Shown: positions 59,478 to 64,000 of the stretch, piece by piece
Layout: every line of letters starts with the position of its first letter
Position numbering within the stretch: the stretch's first letter is position 1
Assembly: GCF_030733745.1 (NCBI RefSeq)
Contig: NZ_JASHIK010000009.1
Location: forward strand, 62,001 to 126,000
Reading direction: 5' to 3'
DNA from: Stappia sp. MMSF_3263
GTDB taxonomy: Bacteria > Pseudomonadota > Alphaproteobacteria > Rhizobiales > Stappiaceae
DNA: 64,000 bases
Position numbers and translations under genes: made by a program
The notes under the pieces: generated by a model
The model's input: the letters and a program-made list of their open reading frames with translations, nothing else
Database searches by the model: none
What the model was told of the DNA's origin: nothing

Positions 59478-60650
59478 TCAGCCCATGCCGAGCTTGAGGC
59501 GCAACCGCGTGCCGACCAGGCTGCCGATGAAGCCGAAGACCAGCCACAGCCATCCGTGCATGGAGCCGGAGACGATGCCGCCGAGATAGGCGCCGATGTT
59601 GCAGCCATAGGCGAGCCGCGCGCCGTAACCCATCAGCAGCCCGCCGATGATCGCGGTCGCAAGGTCCCGGCGCGACAGCGACCACACGGGCGCGTATTTG
59701 CCGGCGATTGCGGCCGCTGCCATGGCGCCCAGCAGGATGCCGAAATTCATCACCGAGGTGGCGTCGGCGAAGACCGAGGCTTCCAGCGCGCCCTTCTGCC
59801 ATTGCCAGTAGGGCCAGTCGGTGACCGGCACGCCGAGGAACTGCCAGATCTTGGCGCCCCAAAGCGCAAAACCCGAAGTGATGCCCCAGGGCCGGCCGAG
59901 CACGATGAAGGTGGCGATGCCAACCAGCGCGATGGCGACCGCGCCGAAGACCAGCGACCAGGGACCCGCGAGCACCGAGATTGTCGGCTTCGGCTCGGCG
60001 AGGCTGCCATGGGCGCGGGTCTCGACGCGCACGCTCCACAGGGCAATGAGGCCGAGCACGGCGGCGGTCGCGGCATAGGCGCCGAGCGGGCCGAACTCGG
60101 AAACGAGGGACAGGGCCGGCAGCGTCGGCAACTGTCCCCACAGATGCATGTGCGGGGTCGCGGCGACCGATCCGGTAACGAAGGCGGCGAGCGTCACCAT
60201 CATTCGCGTCGAGCCGCCACCGGCGGTGAACAGCGTGCCGGAGGCGCAGCCGCCGCCGAGCTGCATGCCAAGGCCGAATGCGAAGGCGCCGATCGCCGCC
60301 GCCACGCCGAAGGGGAAGACGAAGCCGCCCGTCGGCATGCCGAAGGAGGCGCCCCAGGCGATCAGCGGAAACGAGACCGCCGAGGTCAGCAGGATCAGCA
60401 GGAACTGGGCCCTGAGGCCCCCGCCGCGCTTCTCGGTGACGATGCGCCGCCAGGCGGCGGTGAAGCCGAAGCTGGCGTGATAGAGCGCGATGCCGGCGAA
60501 GCCGCCGATCAGGACGGCAAGGCCGAGCCGCATGCCGCCGGCATTGCCTGCGGCCAGCGCAACGGCGATCAGCGCGGCGAGCGCCAGCGCCAGTACCGTG
60601 CGGTTGGCGGTGGAAAGGGTCTTTGAAAGGCTTTGGACGAGGGCTGTCAT
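59478..60650 (-). CDS. YeeE/YedE family sulfur-compound transporter
   Basis: A 390-residue inner-membrane protein with about ten helices arranged as two repeats. The repeats carry conserved Cys residues in GGGCASGTLF (about 155) and YGCNIGAYLGG (about 355). In the thiosulfate transporter TsuA of this family, Cys residues relay the sulfur anion through the pore, so this protein probably imports thiosulfate or a related compound. The ATG at 60650 is chosen as the start just before the first helix; the frame opens earlier without a ribosome binding site. The small partner TsuB/TusA is not adjacent. Confidence 0.88.
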   Translation of the reverse strand: MTALVQSLSKTLSTANRTVLALALAALIAVALAAGNAGGMRLGLAVLIGGFAGIALYHASFGFTAAWRRIVTEKRGGGLRAQFLLILLTSAVSFPLIAWGASFGMPTGGFVFPFGVAAAIGAFAFGLGMQLGGGCASGTLFTAGGGSTRMMVTLAAFVTGSVAATPHMHLWGQLPTLPALSLVSEFGPLGAYAATAAVLGLIALWSVRVETRAHGSLAEPKPTISVLAGPWSLVFGAVAIALVGIATFIVLGRPWGITSGFALWGAKIWQFLGVPVTDWPYWQWQKGALEASVFADATSVMNFGILLGAMAAAAIAGKYAPVWSLSRRDLATAIIGGLLMGYGARLAYGCNIGAYLGGIVSGSMHGWLWLVFGFIGSLVGTRLRLKLGMG

Positions 60651-60945
60651 GCTCAACCGTTTAACGCTTTCGGGAACGTGCCGAAAGGCATTCGTTTTCA
60701 CCGCGACCCGTGCCCGTGCAACTCCGCTCCCGGGATTTTGCCATTGTTGGAACATGGATCCTTTCACGGCGAAGGGAACGGACACGGCTCTCACAAGTTA
60801 TTGTGTGTTGCTTGTCAACTTTGGCAGCGGAACACTTTGCAGGAACAGGGCGGACGATCCCGTGCCGGGCCCGACGCGGTAATGGCGCGGTGATGGCGCG
60901 GAGTTGACGACCACGCGGCCGCTGGCCGCCGGCAGGACGGTACCG
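60651..60945. other. Divergent intergenic region YeeE / TPR protein
   Basis: No gene is seen in these 295 bases. It should contain both promoters; TTATTGTGTGTTGCTTGTCAA (near 60797-60817) is AT-richer than its surroundings. No clear palindrome or terminator was found. Confidence 0.4.
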
Positions 60946-62328
60946 ATGACGATCCTCGACAGCTACGGCTATCCGCTGACACTGGGGCAGGCGTCCGCGC
61001 TGGCGCCCTGGACGGGCACGGTGCATGCGTTTCTCTCGCATGGCACACGTACCCCCGACCTGATCGCCGAAACGCTCCGGCTCGATCCTCATTTCGCCAT
61101 GGGCCACGCCGCCCACGGGCTGTTCTGCATGCTGCTCGGCCGGCGCGAACTGGTCGACGTGGCGCGGGCGGACTGGAAAAGCGCCGACGGCGCGCGCAAG
61201 GCCGTCGGAGCGAGCGCGCGGGAAGCGGCGGTAGTCGACGCGCTTGCCGACTGGCTTTCCGGATACCCCTCGCGCGCCGCCGACCGCCTCGACGCGGCCC
61301 TGACGGCGCATCCCGCCGATCCGCTGCTGATGAAGCTCGTTCATGCGATCCGCTTCGTGCTTGGAGACGCCGCCGGCATGCATCGCTCCCTGGAAAGCGT
61401 TGCCCATGCGGTTGGCGCGGACCACCCCGCATACGGCTATTTCCTCGGTTGCCGCGCCTTCGCCCTGGAGGAAGCCGGCGAGTACGAAATGGCCGAGCGG
61501 CTCGGCCGACAGGCCGTCGAGCATGCGCCCGACGACGCCTGGGGCCTGCATGCGGTTGCCCATGTCTACGACATGACGGCGCGCGCCGATGCCGGACGGC
61601 AGTGGCTGGAGGCCAACACCGCCGCCTTCGCCCACTGCAACAATTTCCGCTTCCATGTCTGGTGGCACCTGGCGCTGATGTATCTCGACAAGGGCGACAT
61701 CGCCCGCGTGCTCGATCTCTACGACGAGGAAATCCGCGCCGAACGCACCGACGATTATCGAGACATCTCCAATGCCGCCTCGCTGCTCGTGCGGCTCGAG
61801 ATCGAGGGCGCCAATGTCGGCGGCCGCTGGGAGGAACTGGCCCGGCTGTCGGAGGGGCGCGTCGACGATCGTTGCAACATCTTCGCCGACTTGCACTACC
61901 TGATGGCGCTTGGGGGGGGCGACCGGCGCGAGGCGGCCGACCACCTGCTCGCCGCGCTGGGCGCCCATGCGGAGGAGGAAACCGACATGGGCCGCGTGGC
62001 AGGCAGTGCCGGCCTGCCGGCGGCCCGTGGTCTGGACGCCTACGGGCGCGGCAATTTCTTCTCCGCCTTCCACGACCTCGACAAGGCGCGTCCCGCGATG
62101 CAGTCGGTCGGTGGCAGCCATGCCCAGCGGGATGTCTTCGAGCGGCTGACCGTGGAGGCGGCGCTGCGCGCCGGCCTCGCCGGCGATGCGGAGCGGGTGC
62201 TGCGCGAGCGGCTGGCGCTGCGCGGCGGCCTCGACCGCTTCGCGGAGGTCAGGCTGGAGCGGGCAGCGCGCATGCGTGCGGCGGCCCGTATCATGCAGGA
62301 CGAGGCCTTGCGCGCTGTTCCCGCCTGA
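60946..62328 (+). CDS. Tetratricopeptide-repeat protein (TTC38-like)
   Basis: A 460-residue soluble protein built of helical repeats. DPHFAMGHAAHGLFCMLLGR, HPAYGYFLGCRAFALEEAGEYEMAERLGRQAVEHAPDDAWGLHAVAHVYDM and HVWWHLALMYLDKGD are recognisable TPR-like units and match the layout of the TTC38 family conserved from bacteria to animals. No catalytic motif is known. The ATG at 60946 is used; a TTG at 60904 is in frame but has no ribosome binding site. Confidence 0.83.
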   Translation: MTILDSYGYPLTLGQASALAPWTGTVHAFLSHGTRTPDLIAETLRLDPHFAMGHAAHGLFCMLLGRRELVDVARADWKSADGARKAVGASAREAAVVDALADWLSGYPSRAADRLDAALTAHPADPLLMKLVHAIRFVLGDAAGMHRSLESVAHAVGADHPAYGYFLGCRAFALEEAGEYEMAERLGRQAVEHAPDDAWGLHAVAHVYDMTARADAGRQWLEANTAAFAHCNNFRFHVWWHLALMYLDKGDIARVLDLYDEEIRAERTDDYRDISNAASLLVRLEIEGANVGGRWEELARLSEGRVDDRCNIFADLHYLMALGGGDRREAADHLLAALGAHAEEETDMGRVAGSAGLPAARGLDAYGRGNFFSAFHDLDKARPAMQSVGGSHAQRDVFERLTVEAALRAGLAGDAERVLRERLALRGGLDRFAEVRLERAARMRAAARIMQDEALRAVPA

Positions 62329-62452
62329 GCGGCGTGCCGGCGAGATCCCGGTGGATGCGCGTCCCCGTGCCCGAATTGGGCCATGATCGGCGGGTGAATG
62401 GGCGCAAGCTCCGGAACTAGGAAACCGGAAACGAACAGGAGACTGGCGGATC

Positions 62453-63781
62453 GTGAACGTTCATGCAAAACCGGCTGCCGCCGTGCCGAGGCCGCGCGAT
62501 CCGCGGCTCGACTTCTTTCGCGGCATCGGCATGTTCATCATCTTTATCGCGCATCTGCCGAACAACACCTGGACCCTGTGGATCCCGGCCCGGTTCGGCT
62601 TTTCCGACGCCACCGAGATGTTCGTCTTCTGCTCGGGCATGGCCTCCGCCATCGCCTTCGGCAAGGTCTTCGACCAGCACGGCTGGGCGATGGGCGTCGC
62701 CCGTGTCGGCCATCGCGTCTGGCAGGTCTATTTCGCCCATGTCTGCCAGTTCCTGGTGATCGCCGCCGGTCTCGTCGCCATCCAGCGCAGCGGCTATCTG
62801 GAGGCCTGCTGCGGCCTCACCGAGGACTATGTCGCCTCGCTCAATCTCTGGCATTTCTTCGAGCGCGCCGGGGAGAACCTGCCCGGCCTGCTGACGCTCA
62901 CCTATGTGCCCAACTATTTCGACATCCTGCCCATGTACATCGTCATCCTGCTGCTGCTGCCGGTGATGATGGTGGTTTCGCGCGTGTCGAAAGCTGCGGT
63001 CTTCGGCCTGATGGCGGCTCTCTGGCTTGCCGCCGGCTTCGGGTTTCTCGACCTGCCGGCCGAGCCCTGGTCCGACCGGGTTTGGTTCTTCAACCCCTTC
63101 GCCTGGCAACTTGTCTTCTTCACCGGCTTTGCGCTGATGCGCGGCTGGCTGCCGGCGCCGCCGGTCAACCGCATGCTGATCGCCGCCGCCGCCTTCATCG
63201 TTCTCGCCTCCGTGCCCTTTGCCTGGCATGTCGCCTACGATGCCGTCCCGGAACTTTATGCCGCTCGCGACGCGGTCATGCCGCTGTGGGACAAGACAAC
63301 GTTCGGGTTGCTGCGCTACGTGCATTTCCTGGCGCTTGCCTATCTCGCCTGGATCGCGGTTGGCGCGGGCGGGCGCTATCTTGTCGTCGACAATCTCTGG
63401 GGGCGCTTCGTGCGCGTCGTGCAGCGGGTCGGCCAGCAGTCGCTGGCGGTCTTCCTGGCAAGTCTCGTTCTTGCCCAGGCGATAGGCATCCTGCGCGACA
63501 TGGCCTGGGGACGCGGCGATCCCTTGATGGAACTGCTTGCCAATCTCGGCGGCTTCGCCGGTCTGATCGCCGTCGCCTATCTGGTCTCATGGTTCAAGAA
63601 GGAGCCCTGGCGCCGGCCGCGCGCGGCCCAGATGCACAAGCCGGCACAGGCCTCGGCCTCTGACATGCACTCCGAAACCGGTCGCGGACCGGAACGGGCC
63701 TTGGCCGCCCGTCCGGGACACGCGCGTGAGGCAGGTGGCGCGGGCAAAGAACGGGTCCGCCAGGACGAGCCGGCCGAATAG
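62453..63781 (+). CDS. opgC: OpgC-type membrane acyltransferase of periplasmic glucans
   Basis: A 442-residue protein with about ten membrane helices (residues ~20-385) and a hydrophilic C-terminal tail. The N-terminus RDPRLDFFRGIGMFIIFIAHLPNNTW and the FSDATEMFVFCSGMASAIAFGKVF stretch are typical of OpgC, which adds succinyl groups to osmoregulated periplasmic glucans. It belongs with opgH at 52613. The GTG at 62453 begins the protein, with AGGAGA 12-15 bases upstream. The ~50-residue tail, rich in charged residues, is longer than usual. Confidence 0.87.
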   Translation: MNVHAKPAAAVPRPRDPRLDFFRGIGMFIIFIAHLPNNTWTLWIPARFGFSDATEMFVFCSGMASAIAFGKVFDQHGWAMGVARVGHRVWQVYFAHVCQFLVIAAGLVAIQRSGYLEACCGLTEDYVASLNLWHFFERAGENLPGLLTLTYVPNYFDILPMYIVILLLLPVMMVVSRVSKAAVFGLMAALWLAAGFGFLDLPAEPWSDRVWFFNPFAWQLVFFTGFALMRGWLPAPPVNRMLIAAAAFIVLASVPFAWHVAYDAVPELYAARDAVMPLWDKTTFGLLRYVHFLALAYLAWIAVGAGGRYLVVDNLWGRFVRVVQRVGQQSLAVFLASLVLAQAIGILRDMAWGRGDPLMELLANLGGFAGLIAVAYLVSWFKKEPWRRPRAAQMHKPAQASASDMHSETGRGPERALAARPGHAREAGGAGKERVRQDEPAE

Positions 63782-63803
63782 GCCGTCTCCCCCTTCGCGC
63801 GGC

Positions 63804-64000
63804 TCAGCTGTCCCAGCCCAGCCGCGCCCCCAGCGCCCGCCAGGCCCGCTCCACCCATTCCGCGCGCACGGCGTGTCCGCCCTTGTGCAGGCAGATTTCC
63901 AGAACGCCCGTGCCGGCCGTCTCCTCCTGCCGCTGGCAGGCGAGCCCCTCCGGCGGCGCGGTTTCGGGAAACGCGTGCGGCAGGCCGGCCTTGTCCTGCC
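63804..64000 (-). CDS. Alpha/beta-hydrolase (PHB depolymerase/esterase-like), C-terminal fragment cut by window edge
   Basis: Only the last ~65 codons are present. Reading to the TGA at 63806-63804, the fragment contains VLEICLHKGGHAVRAEWVERAW; a G-G-H close to the C-terminus after a short strand fits the catalytic His of LpqC/PHB depolymerase-type esterases. The gene converges with opgC, 22 bases apart. The family call is tentative because the Ser and Asp lie outside the window. Confidence 0.5.
   Translation of the reverse strand, partial: QDKAGLPHAFPETAPPEGLACQRQEETAGTGVLEICLHKGGHAVRAEWVERAWRALGARLGWDS

Noticed and set aside
1-64000. tRNA, rRNA, CRISPR arrays or prophage genes
   Set aside because: None of the expected conserved sequences, repeat-spacer patterns or structural phage genes were seen.

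Overview
The window is a 64 kb chromosomal stretch of a high-GC alphaproteobacterium. Gene content points to the Hyphomicrobiales, possibly a Stappia/Labrenzia-like lineage: a hutF-hutC tail, an Irr-type iron box, a large corrin cluster, OpgH/OpgC glucan enzymes, and a carrier-protein aminoacylation cassette of the kind known from rhizobia. The family placement is an inference. Coding density is very high and many genes overlap by ATGA, so most of the window is a series of operons. I saw no rRNA, tRNA, CRISPR array or transposase.

Layout. 1-1.1 kb: end of hutF and the histidine-utilisation repressor hutC. 1.1-3.7 kb: an insertion bounded by a 140-bp direct repeat of the hutC 3' end, carrying one unrecognised 755-codon gene of lower GC. 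3.7-4.4 kb: two small genes, one for a membrane protein. 4.5-7.7 kb: an orphan TRAP-type binding protein behind a clear promoter/operator, an FAD monooxygenase and a MarR regulator. 7.9-10 kb: an MHYT-GGDEF-EAL protein. 10.1-16 kb: an iron-uptake operon (small Cys-rich protein, imelysin, di-heme DUF1111 protein, second imelysin, Tat-exported DUF1513 protein) behind an Irr-box-like site. 16-17.1 kb: ACT and cupin proteins.

17.6-29 kb: corrin-ring genes cbiX, cobH, cobL, cobI, a cbiG-cobJ fusion, cobM, cobB, cobA, cbiD and cobK. Together they cover the whole cobalt-early route from sirohydrochlorin to cobyrinate a,c-diamide. 29-41.5 kb: an exopolysaccharide cluster (GT26 glycosyltransferase, chain-length protein with a decayed kinase domain, polymerase-like protein, two GT4 enzymes, deacetylase, flippase, GH5 glycosidase, tandem hydrolase) resembling holdfast or unipolar-polysaccharide loci.

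41.5-47.4 kb (minus strand): a five-gene operon of carrier protein, acyl-CoA dehydrogenase-like enzyme, amino acid:carrier-protein ligase, DUF1839 protein and a family 2 glycosidase. This is one of the two best candidates for an undescribed system. 47.8-49 kb: a 3-oxoadipyl-CoA-type thiolase. 49-52.5 kb (minus strand): the second candidate, a four-gene operon of MDR dehydrogenase, a PTPS/QueD-fold protein lacking the usual zinc and catalytic residues, a glycosyltransferase and a methyltransferase. 52.6-64 kb: opgH, a CaiB CoA-transferase plus ThDP enzyme, a membrane protein/XRE regulator pair with two matching operators, DUF302, a YeeE/YedE sulfur transporter, a TPR protein, opgC and the 3' end of an esterase gene.
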